Shown: positions 10,032 to 17,892 of the stretch, piece after piece
Numbering within the stretch: position 1 is the first letter of the stretch
Layout of the letters: each line of letters opens with the position of its first letter
Source: Cyclobacterium amurskyense
GTDB taxonomy: Bacteria; Bacteroidota; Bacteroidia; Cytophagales; Cyclobacteriaceae
Length of the DNA stretch: 64,000 bases
NCBI RefSeq assembly: GCF_001050135.1
Contig: NZ_CP012040.1
Coordinates: forward strand, 5,225,001 to 5,289,000
Direction of reading: 5' to 3'
Translations under genes and position numbers: made by a program
Notes under the pieces: generated by a model
The model's input: the letters and a program-made list of their open reading frames with translations, nothing else
Told to the model about the DNA's origin: nothing
The model's database searches: none

Positions 10032-10707
10032 AGTTTATAAGCCTCAAATGAGTAAAACGCCCTTCCTGAATAATTTGTTCACCTAAACAATCATTTCTTG
10101 AGCAATAACGAAATACTTCATAATAACTTTCAACCAGGCCAATATTATTTGCATATACCTCGTACCTGTTGTCCCTGATGGTAATTAGATCATCTTCTTC
10201 ATTGATTCTAACCTTTACTGCATCTGGGAAAGCAAATTGATCCAATATATAGCTCCCGGTACTCTCAACGAAAAAACTTTCTTCTACTTCGTTATTTAAT
10301 GCATTTCCATTCCAGCTAAAATCCTGACTTAATGGATAAACAAGCAATATTTTTTGCTGGTTATTGTAATTTTTAATGATGCGGTTATTACTAAGGGTAA
10401 GCGTATAAACCTGTTCATTTTCCCAGGCATTTCTATCTGTAGATTTTTTCCTATGAACCAGATAAACCAGTTCTTTGGCATCATTCAGGTAGAAGTCAGC
10501 TATTTCATCTCTGAAAAAATAATTTTCTGTCTCAAAATCTTCTTCTCCGAAATAGATCGTCTCATCAACACTGTAATCCCAGTAATTCCCAATAAGCAAG
10601 GGGTAATAAGTTGAAGTAATCAATTCAGGATCTTCCCGCTCTTCTGCACAGCTACCCATAAAAATAAGGAGAGGTAGCAGCCAATACCTTTTATTAAAAA
10701 TTTTCAT
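10018..10707 (-). CDS. Lipoprotein of unknown function
   Basis: A 229-residue protein with a lipoprotein signal: a hydrophobic run and the lipobox FMGSC, with Cys20 as the predicted lipid-bearing residue. The mature part is rich in Tyr, Asn and acidic residues and looks all-beta (for example YYPLLIGNYWDYSVDE). That opening resembles small Bacteroidota lipoproteins of unknown role. It overlaps the subtilase gene by 14 bases, so it may be anchored near that protease or act on it. No catalytic motif is seen. Confidence 0.75.
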   Translation of the reverse strand: MKIFNKRYWLLPLLIFMGSCAEEREDPELITSTYYPLLIGNYWDYSVDETIYFGEEDFETENYFFRDEIADFYLNDAKELVYLVHRKKSTDRNAWENEQVYTLTLSNNRIIKNYNNQQKILLVYPLSQDFSWNGNALNNEVEESFFVESTGSYILDQFAFPDAVKVRINEEDDLITIRDNRYEVYANNIGLVESYYEVFRYCSRNDCLGEQIIQEGRFTHLRLINYGKL

Positions 10708-10711
10708 TTTC

Positions 10712-10719
10712 TATCTTTG
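10712..10719 (+). promoter_or_regulatory. Likely -7 promoter element of the TrpF-like gene
   Basis: TATCTTTG matches the Bacteroidota -7 consensus TAnnTTTG exactly and lies about 40 bases before the ATG. No TTG was found at the expected -33 position, where a T-rich stretch sits instead. The element is just upstream of the start codon of the divergent lipoprotein gene. Confidence 0.45.
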
Positions 10720-10759
10720 AATTCAATTGAAAATTACGCAAATAATCCACTAAAATAAA

Positions 10760-11389
10760 ATGGCTTTAAAAACTTTTGTAAAGATAAGTAATGTCAACAA
10801 CTTGAGCGATGCTCGCTATTGTTCTGGAATGTATGTAAACCTTATGGGTTTCTCCCTTGAAAAGGACAATGAATATTATGTCAACCCAACAGCTTTTAAA
10901 GAAATTACAGATTGGCTATCAGGCTTGGAATATGTTGCTGAATTCTCAAATAGTCATCCCGCTCAAATTTTAGAAACTTTGGCACAATACGAAGGGTTTT
11001 CTTTTATCCAAATAGAAGAACGCCTTCACCTTCCTATGCTTAAAAATACCAGTTATGCTTTAATTTATAAATATACCTTAACAAATGAGGATGAACTGGA
11101 TGAGCTTCTTGACTATGCCATTACCCTAAAAGAAAACAATGTAATGCTTAATCTTGAGGCAGAATCAGCAATGGAAATCACCCCTGTGGTCCAAGAAAAG
11201 ATCAAAAATATAGCTGCAAAATGTGAGCTACTACTTGGTTTTGGGTTTGATGACAAAAACATTGAGCAGTTATTAGACAGTACACCTTTGAAAGGTATAA
11301 GTATGAAAGCCGGGCATGAAATCAGGCCAGGAATAAAGGATTTTGATGAGTTGGCAGATATTTTGGAAACTCTCGAATTGGAGGGATAG
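10760..11389 (+). CDS. Degenerate TrpF-like (phosphoribosylanthranilate isomerase fold) protein
   Basis: A 209-residue protein with TrpF landmarks in order: an opening VKISNVNNLSDARYCSG where true TrpF has VKICG followed by a DA pair, a strand ending VNLMGF, and a C-terminal block GISMKAGHEIRPGIKDFDEL where TrpF has its phosphate-binding loops and PGxKD. The catalytic cysteine position is Ser10, and the LNLEAE strand lacks the usual catalytic aspartate. Tryptophan-pathway activity is therefore doubtful. It may be an inactive or repurposed barrel. No other trp gene is nearby, and its stop lies two bases from the stop of the convergent trmB. Confidence 0.6.
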   Translation: MALKTFVKISNVNNLSDARYCSGMYVNLMGFSLEKDNEYYVNPTAFKEITDWLSGLEYVAEFSNSHPAQILETLAQYEGFSFIQIEERLHLPMLKNTSYALIYKYTLTNEDELDELLDYAITLKENNVMLNLEAESAMEITPVVQEKIKNIAAKCELLLGFGFDDKNIEQLLDSTPLKGISMKAGHEIRPGIKDFDELADILETLELEG

Positions 11390-11391
11390 CA

Positions 11392-12051
11392 TTATTTAAA
11401 ACCAAACTCAATGTACTTGATGGTCTCCCCTTTCTCCATAAACATTTTCTCGTAACGAGTCATGATGCCGTGGTGATTTTCTTTCCATTCTGACATGTAA
11501 AAGTCCCTGGTGTTTTTGAAAATGACTATGTCCTCTCTGCTATTCAAAAGCTCAAAAGTATATTCATATAAACCAGTATTGTCCGTTTTGAAATGAACAT
11601 GGCCTCCCGGGGTCATGATTTTTTTATACATTTCCAAAAATTTCGGTGCGGTAAGCCTTTTTCTCTCATCCCTATCTTTTGGCCTGGGATCAGGAAAGGT
11701 AATCCATAGTTCGTCAATTTCATCTACTTCGAAAGAAGCCTCAATCAGTTCTATCTGAGTCCTCAAAAAGGCCACATTTTTCAAACCTTCGGCAATGGCT
11801 ATACTACTGCCTTTCCAGATTCTACCTCCTTTGATATCTACTCCTACATAATTTTTTTCAGGCTCAACCCTGGCCTGACCTACCGTAAATTCCCCACGGC
11901 CACAGGCCAACTCAACCACCAAAGGTGCTTCATTTTGAAACTGAACAGCTTTCCAATTCCCCTTGATTTTTTCAAAGATTTCTTTGCCAGGCTGAATCAC
12001 ATTGGTGTTTTCTTCGATTTGCCTGAACCGTTCAAGTTTATTTCTTCCCAT
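11392..12051 (-). CDS. trmB: tRNA (guanine-N7-)-methyltransferase
   Basis: A 219-residue SAM-dependent enzyme that makes 7-methylguanosine at position 46 of tRNA. The SAM-binding motif is VELACGRGEF, followed by GVDIKG, the family signature WITFPDPRPKDRDERKRL and a later HFKTDN. The length is normal. It is the last gene of a tight operon (SPOR, ExbB, ExbD, TonB-like, folC, trmB), three bases after folC. The positioning looks like shared expression rather than shared function. Confidence 0.95.
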   Translation of the reverse strand: MGRNKLERFRQIEENTNVIQPGKEIFEKIKGNWKAVQFQNEAPLVVELACGRGEFTVGQARVEPEKNYVGVDIKGGRIWKGSSIAIAEGLKNVAFLRTQIELIEASFEVDEIDELWITFPDPRPKDRDERKRLTAPKFLEMYKKIMTPGGHVHFKTDNTGLYEYTFELLNSREDIVIFKNTRDFYMSEWKENHHGIMTRYEKMFMEKGETIKYIEFGFK

Positions 12052-12054
12052 TTT

Positions 12055-13362
12055 CTATAAATCGTTTATTTCTGCAACCACAAAGGTGCTTCCTCCAATA
12101 AAAATTAGATCTTCTGGTTTTGCTTTTCCTCTAGCATAAGCCAATGCTGCATTGACCTCTGTTACCACCGTTCCTTTTAAACCAAAACCAGCAGCTAGGT
12201 TTTTAAGCGCTTCTGCAGGCATTGATCGAGGTTGATCGGCTTCGCAAAATACATACCTTGCCTCTTTCGGTAATTTTTCAAAAACTTTATCATGGGCTTT
12301 GTCTTTAACCATTCCGAGGACCATATAAAGTTGCTGATCATTTTTCAATGTCAATAATTGTGCAACAATGTCTTGGATCCCATCTATATTATGACCTGTA
12401 TCACAGATCGTTAATGGATTTGTGGACAAGGTTTGCCATCTTCCTTTTAATCCCGTATTGGCGACAATGTTGGCCAAGCCAGCAAACAGCTGTTTTTGAT
12501 CAATGAGCAAACCCTGTGATTTCAAAATGTTTATGGAAGCCAATATACCTGGCAAGTTTTTGGATTGATAATTTCCTAACAGATCCAAATGTACTTTTTT
12601 AATATAGGAAGAAGTCCCTTCAATCTCATAAACTACCCGATTTTTCCCATCTGAATCCTCGCTGTATCCATTGAACCGGGCATGAATAGATTGATCAGCA
12701 AAGGTGATAGGAGCTACTTTTTCCAATGCTTTATTCTGAAATACTTCTGTGGTAGCGGCCTGACTTTGTCCAATTATTACGGGAACCTTTTCTTTAATTA
12801 TCCCTGCTTTCTCAAATGCAATTTTGTCAAGGCTATCACCTAGAAACTGTTCATGATCAAATCCAATATTGGTAATGATGCTCAAAATGGGATTTATGAC
12901 ATTGGTACTATCGAACCTTCCTCCCATTCCGGTTTCAATCACTGCATAATCAATGCCCATCCTGGCAAAATAATCAAAAGAAAGTGCTACAGTCATTTCA
13001 AAAAAACTAGGCTTCAATTCCAACAAATAGACTTTATGGGCCTTTACGAAATTTACGATCTCACTTTCAGGTATTTCTATACCATTTATTTTTATCCTTT
13101 CCCTAAATGATTTTAGATGTGGTGAAGTATATAAACCCGTAACATACCTCGCTTCTTGCAAAACGGAAGCCAAGGCATGAGCTGTACTTCCTTTACCATT
13201 GGTACCTGCTATATGAATGCTTTTGAATTTATTTTGAGGATTGCCAAGGTGTGCACAAAGCTTTAAGGTATTGCTGAGGTCTTTTTTAAAAGCAGAAGCA
13301 CCAACACGCTGAAACATAGGAAGAGCCTGGAACAAAAATTCCAGAGAGGACTGATAGTTCAT
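12055..13362 (-). CDS. folC: Folylpolyglutamate synthase / dihydrofolate synthase
   Basis: A 435-residue Mur-ligase-type enzyme that adds glutamate to dihydropteroate or folate using ATP. The ATP-binding loop IAGTNGKGST is at about residues 51-60, followed by YTSPHLKSFRERI, the family MGGRFDSTN motif and the ligase ICDTGHN motif. I start at the ATG of MNYQSSLEFL rather than a TTG three codons earlier. This leaves nine bases after the TonB-like stop codon. It sits inside the ExbB/ExbD/TonB-like operon. Confidence 0.95.
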   Translation of the reverse strand: MNYQSSLEFLFQALPMFQRVGASAFKKDLSNTLKLCAHLGNPQNKFKSIHIAGTNGKGSTAHALASVLQEARYVTGLYTSPHLKSFRERIKINGIEIPESEIVNFVKAHKVYLLELKPSFFEMTVALSFDYFARMGIDYAVIETGMGGRFDSTNVINPILSIITNIGFDHEQFLGDSLDKIAFEKAGIIKEKVPVIIGQSQAATTEVFQNKALEKVAPITFADQSIHARFNGYSEDSDGKNRVVYEIEGTSSYIKKVHLDLLGNYQSKNLPGILASINILKSQGLLIDQKQLFAGLANIVANTGLKGRWQTLSTNPLTICDTGHNIDGIQDIVAQLLTLKNDQQLYMVLGMVKDKAHDKVFEKLPKEARYVFCEADQPRSMPAEALKNLAAGFGLKGTVVTEVNAALAYARGKAKPEDLIFIGGSTFVVAEINDL

Positions 13363-13371
13363 TGAAGTCAA

Positions 13372-14325
13372 TTAATCTACTCGGATGATAAAGGTGATTC
13401 TTCCTTGAGAATATTCTGCGGTAGAGTTACCACTTTGACGCTTGAAGGACAATCCATTCACTACCGTTCGGTAATAATTTAGCACTTCATTGCTTACATT
13501 GTATTCCAGGGGAATGGCTTGCACAATTCTGCCATTGTCGTTCACTGTGATTCTAAAAACGATTCTCCCATTTCTATTGGAAAGCCTATCCTGGATATTG
13601 GGTTTGGAAGCAAAATCCCAACCTGCGAGGTCCAGATTATATCCACCACCATCACCGGTATTGCCTTTACCTGACTGCAATATAGATCTTCCATCTATGG
13701 TGCCTTGTGGATTGCCTTCATCCCCAGCCTGTGAGCTGTTTCCCTGACTACTCCCTGCATTAGGTTGCTGGGCAGTTCCTTTGGTACCTCCTGCACCAAA
13801 AATGGCTCTAGGGTCTACTGTAGGTTGAGGTTTTTCTACCTTTTCAGGCTTTGGTTCTTTTTCAGGCTGACTCTTAACAGGTACAGTCTCCTTTGGCGTT
13901 GTTTCTTTGGGACTTTCTACCTTCTCCACCACTTTTTTCTCTGCTTTTACAGGACTGGGTGTTTTGGCAACTGCCTCAATCTTAGGCTGTGTCTTTTTGG
14001 GTTCAGCGGGTGCAGGATTGGACTTTGGAGGTGTTACAGGTGCTACATTTTCAGTCACTTGCGGTGCAGGATCACCTGGTGCTGCTGCCTCAGTAGTTTG
14101 CTCTTGACTTGGAGAAGGTGGTGTTTCGGTCTGCTTCGAATCCGAACCAACGTCAGAAAAACCAAGATTCAATTCAAGCCCAAATTGAGACATGGGAGGT
14201 ACTGGCTGCTTCCACACCATAATAAAATAGAAACCAATCAAAAGCAACACATTAATAATAAGCGTAATGAGTATTGCTTTTCGATTATTTTCAGCTGTTG
14301 CTTTATGGTCTTCCCAAATTTCCAT
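13372..14325 (-). CDS. TonB-like energy transducer
   Basis: A 317-residue protein: a short cytoplasmic N-terminus, one membrane segment (residues about 19-38, ILITLIINVLLLIGFYFIMV), a long Pro/Lys/Glu-rich spacer (about 75-170) that can span the periplasm, a Gly/Asn/Gln-rich stretch, and a C-terminal domain (FRITVNDNGRIVQAIPLEYN onward) like TonB/TolA C-termini. With ExbB and ExbD directly upstream it should carry proton-motive energy to outer-membrane receptors or act in a Tol-like system. Spacing to exbD is three bases. TonB is the better fit, but TolA cannot be excluded. Confidence 0.85.
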   Translation of the reverse strand: MEIWEDHKATAENNRKAILITLIINVLLLIGFYFIMVWKQPVPPMSQFGLELNLGFSDVGSDSKQTETPPSPSQEQTTEAAAPGDPAPQVTENVAPVTPPKSNPAPAEPKKTQPKIEAVAKTPSPVKAEKKVVEKVESPKETTPKETVPVKSQPEKEPKPEKVEKPQPTVDPRAIFGAGGTKGTAQQPNAGSSQGNSSQAGDEGNPQGTIDGRSILQSGKGNTGDGGGYNLDLAGWDFASKPNIQDRLSNRNGRIVFRITVNDNGRIVQAIPLEYNVSNEVLNYYRTVVNGLSFKRQSGNSTAEYSQGRITFIIRVD

Positions 14326-14328
14326 CGC

Positions 14329-14721
14329 TTACTTAAACGGTTGTGTTGCTATGGTTACATTGGCATCAAGGCTGGCAGCAATGCCTCCTATTTCCACCAA
14401 ATATTCCACAGGTACTTCTTTATCTATATGCAAAACAACATACCCCTTGTTTTCCTTCAATAAGGCAGTCAATTCACCTTTAATGGCATCCCTCGAAACT
14501 TGCTTGTCATTTACTGCAAACCTGAGATCCTTGGTTACACTTACAGTAACTTCCTGCATTACTATGTCTGAGCTTTCGCTGGAAGGTAAGTTAACCGGAA
14601 GCCCCGAGGGAGTAATAAAAGAGGAAGTAAGCATAAAAAATATAAGCAACAGAAATATAATATCAGTCATGGAGGACATGCTGAAACTAGCTTCTATTTT
14701 ATTTTTTGACTGCAGTGCCAT
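14329..14721 (-). CDS. ExbD/TolR-family biopolymer transport protein
   Basis: A 130-residue protein with one N-terminal membrane segment (MTDIIFLLLIFFMLTSSF, about residues 18-35), whose Asp19 is the proton-channel aspartate expected in this family, and a small periplasmic domain. It forms the inner-membrane motor with ExbB. It lies one base from exbB and three bases from the TonB-like gene, so the three are one translational unit. ExbD and TolR cannot be told apart by sequence alone here. Confidence 0.92.
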   Translation of the reverse strand: MALQSKNKIEASFSMSSMTDIIFLLLIFFMLTSSFITPSGLPVNLPSSESSDIVMQEVTVSVTKDLRFAVNDKQVSRDAIKGELTALLKENKGYVVLHIDKEVPVEYLVEIGGIAASLDANVTIATQPFK

Positions 14722-14722
14722 A

Positions 14723-15424
14723 TTATTTTTTATCCTGTAAAAGATCTATAAACTCAATTGTGGTATACTCCATATTATGGATGAGTTTTGAAACCCTAGT
14801 AACCAGGTAATTATAACCTAGGTAAGCAATTATACCTACCACTAAACCTGTGGCAGTGGTAATCATGGCTTCATAAATACCGGTAGAAAGAAGTTTTGGT
14901 GAAACCATTCCCTCCTCTTGAGCCACTCCAATAAATGCCCGAATCATACCTGCTACAGTACCTAAGAAACCTATCATAGGTGCAGCTCCAGATACGGTAG
15001 CCATTAGGCTAAGGTTTTTCTCCAGTTTATATATTTCAATTTTCCCTACATTTTCTATGGCCACCTCTATATTTTTGAGCGGACTACCTATCCTTTCCAA
15101 ACCTTTTGAGATCATATGGGCAACAGGTGTTTCTTCACCCTGACAAACCATTTTGGCTTGTTCTATATTGCCACTCTGTACCATCATTTTCACCTGATCT
15201 ATCATCCCTTTAGGGGTTTTTGAAGCCTTTTTTAGGGTGATCATCCGTTCAATAAAGATAAAAATGGCTAGGATAAAAAGTAAATAAAGGGGGATCATCA
15301 TATAGCCACCCTTGATCATTAAATCCAACAGACCAATATCGTTGGTACCTGCCCCTTCCATGAGGGCAAGAGAATCTACAGCCTGAAGGCCGTCATTAGT
15401 TGACAAAGTTTGTAGTAAGATCAT
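14723..15424 (-). CDS. ExbB/TolQ-family proton channel protein
   Basis: A 233-residue MotA/TolQ/ExbB-type membrane protein. Three membrane segments are visible: MMIPLYLLFILAIFIFIE near residue 45, and two after residue 140 (the SGAAPMIGFLGTVAGMI hairpin and GLVVGIIAYLGYNYL). GFLGTVAGMI is the conserved channel-lining motif. The N-terminus carries about 30 extra residues before the first segment. It forms the proton-driven motor with the next gene. Confidence 0.93.
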   Translation of the reverse strand: MILLQTLSTNDGLQAVDSLALMEGAGTNDIGLLDLMIKGGYMMIPLYLLFILAIFIFIERMITLKKASKTPKGMIDQVKMMVQSGNIEQAKMVCQGEETPVAHMISKGLERIGSPLKNIEVAIENVGKIEIYKLEKNLSLMATVSGAAPMIGFLGTVAGMIRAFIGVAQEEGMVSPKLLSTGIYEAMITTATGLVVGIIAYLGYNYLVTRVSKLIHNMEYTTIEFIDLLQDKK

Positions 15425-15425
15425 A

Positions 15426-16079
15426 TTAGTATTTCAAAACCCATAAGTTTTCTTCATAATTTCCCTGGACCTCCTCCATAGCTTCTAAAGCAAGGTCTAC
15501 ATTTTCAAACTGACCTACTGCCAGTCGATAATAATGGATCTTTCCATAGGGATGTATGAGAAACGTACTCTTTCCATCTTTATTGAGTTTATTGGAATAA
15601 TCTCTTGCTAGATCATCATCTATAAAGCTTCCAACAACCAAAAAATATCTCGGTGCGTTTTCTCTGGAGTTGATCTCCAAAAGTGTAGGGGTATTTTCCT
15701 GTTCTGCCACCGGTTCCTCGACTACAGCTTCCACCTCAGGTTCGGGCATGACTGGTACAGGATTAGTGGGCAATTCAGTTTTTGCTTTTTGAGGAGTAGC
15801 CTCTTTATTAAAGGTATCAAATACGCCGTAATAATAAAGGCCAAAACCTAAACCAAGTATAAACAAAAGAATGATAAGAAAGACAGGCAGGGTGTTGTCT
15901 TTTTCCTTTTCTGCAGGTGGATTATTATTTGATTCACCTGCAGGTTTTTGACCAACTGTACCTGAACCAGCCTTCGCAGCTGCACCACCTTCCAATGGCG
16001 TTACATTGACCGGAGGCAGTCCAAAGTCCTCATCATTATCGGATTGGCTATTTTGATCCTTGGAATTTTTCTCAGACAT
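15426..16079 (-). CDS. SPOR-domain membrane protein
   Basis: A 217-residue protein: a polar cytoplasmic N-terminus, one membrane segment (about residues 64-85, LPVFLIILLFILGLGFGLYY), a Pro/Glu-rich periplasmic linker, and a C-terminal SPOR domain (from about residue 143, YFLVVGSFIDDDLARDYSNK). SPOR domains bind denuded glycan strands of peptidoglycan and often localise to division sites. It heads the ExbB/ExbD/TonB-like operon with one base before exbB, which links the motor to the cell wall. Confidence 0.88.
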   Translation of the reverse strand: MSEKNSKDQNSQSDNDEDFGLPPVNVTPLEGGAAAKAGSGTVGQKPAGESNNNPPAEKEKDNTLPVFLIILLFILGLGFGLYYYGVFDTFNKEATPQKAKTELPTNPVPVMPEPEVEAVVEEPVAEQENTPTLLEINSRENAPRYFLVVGSFIDDDLARDYSNKLNKDGKSTFLIHPYGKIHYYRLAVGQFENVDLALEAMEEVQGNYEENLWVLKY

Positions 16080-16218
16080 CTTAAAAATTGTTATTTTAAT
16101 CCACTAAGCTAAAGCAAAACCAGCAAATCGCCAATATTGCTACCAATAATTCCGCCAATCCTTTTATAAAATTTCAAAATCTAGCACCAATATTTTCCTA
16201 TTGGTTTTTACCATTTTT

Positions 16219-17892
16219 TTAAAATTTAAACCCAACGCCTCCTATTACTTGAATGGCACGAACTTGATAGTTGTTAAATCGCTGGTATTTCTGATTGAGT
16301 AAATTATTGCCATAAATAAAGGCTGAAATCCTATTGGTAAACGAATAGTCTGCTCCTATTTGAAGATCCACTATTGTTCCAAGTTTTCTTTGGCTATCCG
16401 AAGCTAAATTTATTACATCTATTCCACCCATTGCATTAATATTCGCATGAATAAGCCACTTCTCATCCGGTGTAAAGGTGTTGTTTAACTTGGCCTCCCA
16501 CTCAGGACGGTGCCATGCTGCATCAATTTCATCCAAAGTATACTGGTAAAAATGCGCAGAAGCATCAAGTTGATACCACTCATCAAAAGTATAATCGAGA
16601 GAGGCATGGTATTCCAATACTTTGGAATTATTGTCATAAATAAGTTGAAACCTCGTACTGTCCATTTCATTGTTGCCATAGAAATGCATATTCGTAAAGT
16701 CTCCATATTTAAACCCTACCTTATAATTGGCCTGGTCATTGGCTTTTCCTGTGATCCCTGCATCAATCTGAAAATTCTTAATTGTGTTCTTCAGGTTTTC
16801 AGAAGGCCCCAAAAATGGATTTTCTTGAATAAAATCGTAATAGGTATTTCTTATAACATCTCCTTCATAAGAACCATAAATCCCCAACTCAGGAACAACA
16901 TGATAGGACAAGTTCAATAAAGGATAAACATGAAATTCCTTCGTTTTATTAGGTACTATATCGTTTTCCTGGATAACATTGGCTCCTACTTTAATCTTAA
17001 AAGCATCTTTGGCATATTGCACATACGGTTGAAGCTTAAAGTAATTTCTTTGAATATCATCATAATAGATATCACTTGGAGAAGTAAATGCCAATAGACT
17101 ATTTATCCCTCCCTTAAGAAAATCGTTGGCCCTAAAACCTGCATTTGCTCTTACAACTACTTCACTTTCTTTGGCATCAAACCGGTCATTGAACAAGCGC
17201 AATGCAACATTGGCCTCATAATCGAAAGGCTCTGTCCTTTCCACTCTTCTTAAACCCGCCATGGCTTTGATTGTCCCCAAAACCTGACGGATAGAATCTT
17301 GCATTACCAAATTTTCTGGATCTACTGTATACCCATAAAAATGATGCATGTCTCGTTCATAACCCAACCTACCATAAACCTCAAAATCATCCCTGTAAAG
17401 ACTTCCATTAAGTAATAGATCCGTATGGTCTTCCGCTGAATTGATACCATCTACAGGGCCTGTATAGAATCCCTGATGTTTAAAATGAGCCCCATAGGTA
17501 TAATCATCATTGCTCATGTTATGGTAATCTGCCTGAATCAATGGAGAAGAATAATTTCCATAACCTAGTTTTACTATTGCCTGGGTTTGGTCATTATCTG
17601 GCTTAGGAAAAGATTTCTCATATGGTTGAAATTTGATGTCAACTGGAGCCAATGTGGCATCAAAGTTTTTAACCTGATAATTGTAATTGATTGAAGTAGA
17701 TACAGGAGGAAGTGCAGGGCTTTTTTCAAATACCCTCAATTGACGAGGTAGGCTTAATACCCTGTCTTTCCTGATAATAAATTCAGTATCCCTGATTTCA
17801 CCTCTTTGGGGCTCTGCGGTTTCTTGAGAAATTCCCTGGACAGCCCCAGAAACTATCATCAGTCCAGTTAATAAATATTTTATAGGCTTCAT
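16219..17892 (-). CDS. Outer-membrane beta-barrel protein, TonB-receptor-like
   Basis: A 557-residue exported protein with a signal peptide near its start. It is made of repeated amphipathic beta-strands and ends GGVGFKF, a terminal aromatic residue typical of outer-membrane barrels. The C-terminal strands (NRISAFIYGNNLLNQKYQRF) are like those of TonB-dependent receptors. I see no TonB box or plug domain, and the length is short for a full receptor. Its ATG overlaps the stop of the 1000-residue TPR gene by one base (TAATG), so the two products probably act together in the outer membrane. Confidence 0.8.
   Translation of the reverse strand: MKPIKYLLTGLMIVSGAVQGISQETAEPQRGEIRDTEFIIRKDRVLSLPRQLRVFEKSPALPPVSTSINYNYQVKNFDATLAPVDIKFQPYEKSFPKPDNDQTQAIVKLGYGNYSSPLIQADYHNMSNDDYTYGAHFKHQGFYTGPVDGINSAEDHTDLLLNGSLYRDDFEVYGRLGYERDMHHFYGYTVDPENLVMQDSIRQVLGTIKAMAGLRRVERTEPFDYEANVALRLFNDRFDAKESEVVVRANAGFRANDFLKGGINSLLAFTSPSDIYYDDIQRNYFKLQPYVQYAKDAFKIKVGANVIQENDIVPNKTKEFHVYPLLNLSYHVVPELGIYGSYEGDVIRNTYYDFIQENPFLGPSENLKNTIKNFQIDAGITGKANDQANYKVGFKYGDFTNMHFYGNNEMDSTRFQLIYDNNSKVLEYHASLDYTFDEWYQLDASAHFYQYTLDEIDAAWHRPEWEAKLNNTFTPDEKWLIHANINAMGGIDVINLASDSQRKLGTIVDLQIGADYSFTNRISAFIYGNNLLNQKYQRFNNYQVRAIQVIGGVGFKF

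Noticed and set aside
13765..14463. Cys/Leu-rich 232-codon plus-strand frame
   Set aside because: It is the antisense of the Pro/Lys-rich TonB-like spacer; low-complexity DNA often gives such long shadows.
16186..16205. Hairpin ACCAATA-TTTTCC-TATTGGT
   Set aside because: The T-run follows on the plus strand, where no gene ends, so a terminator role is not supported.
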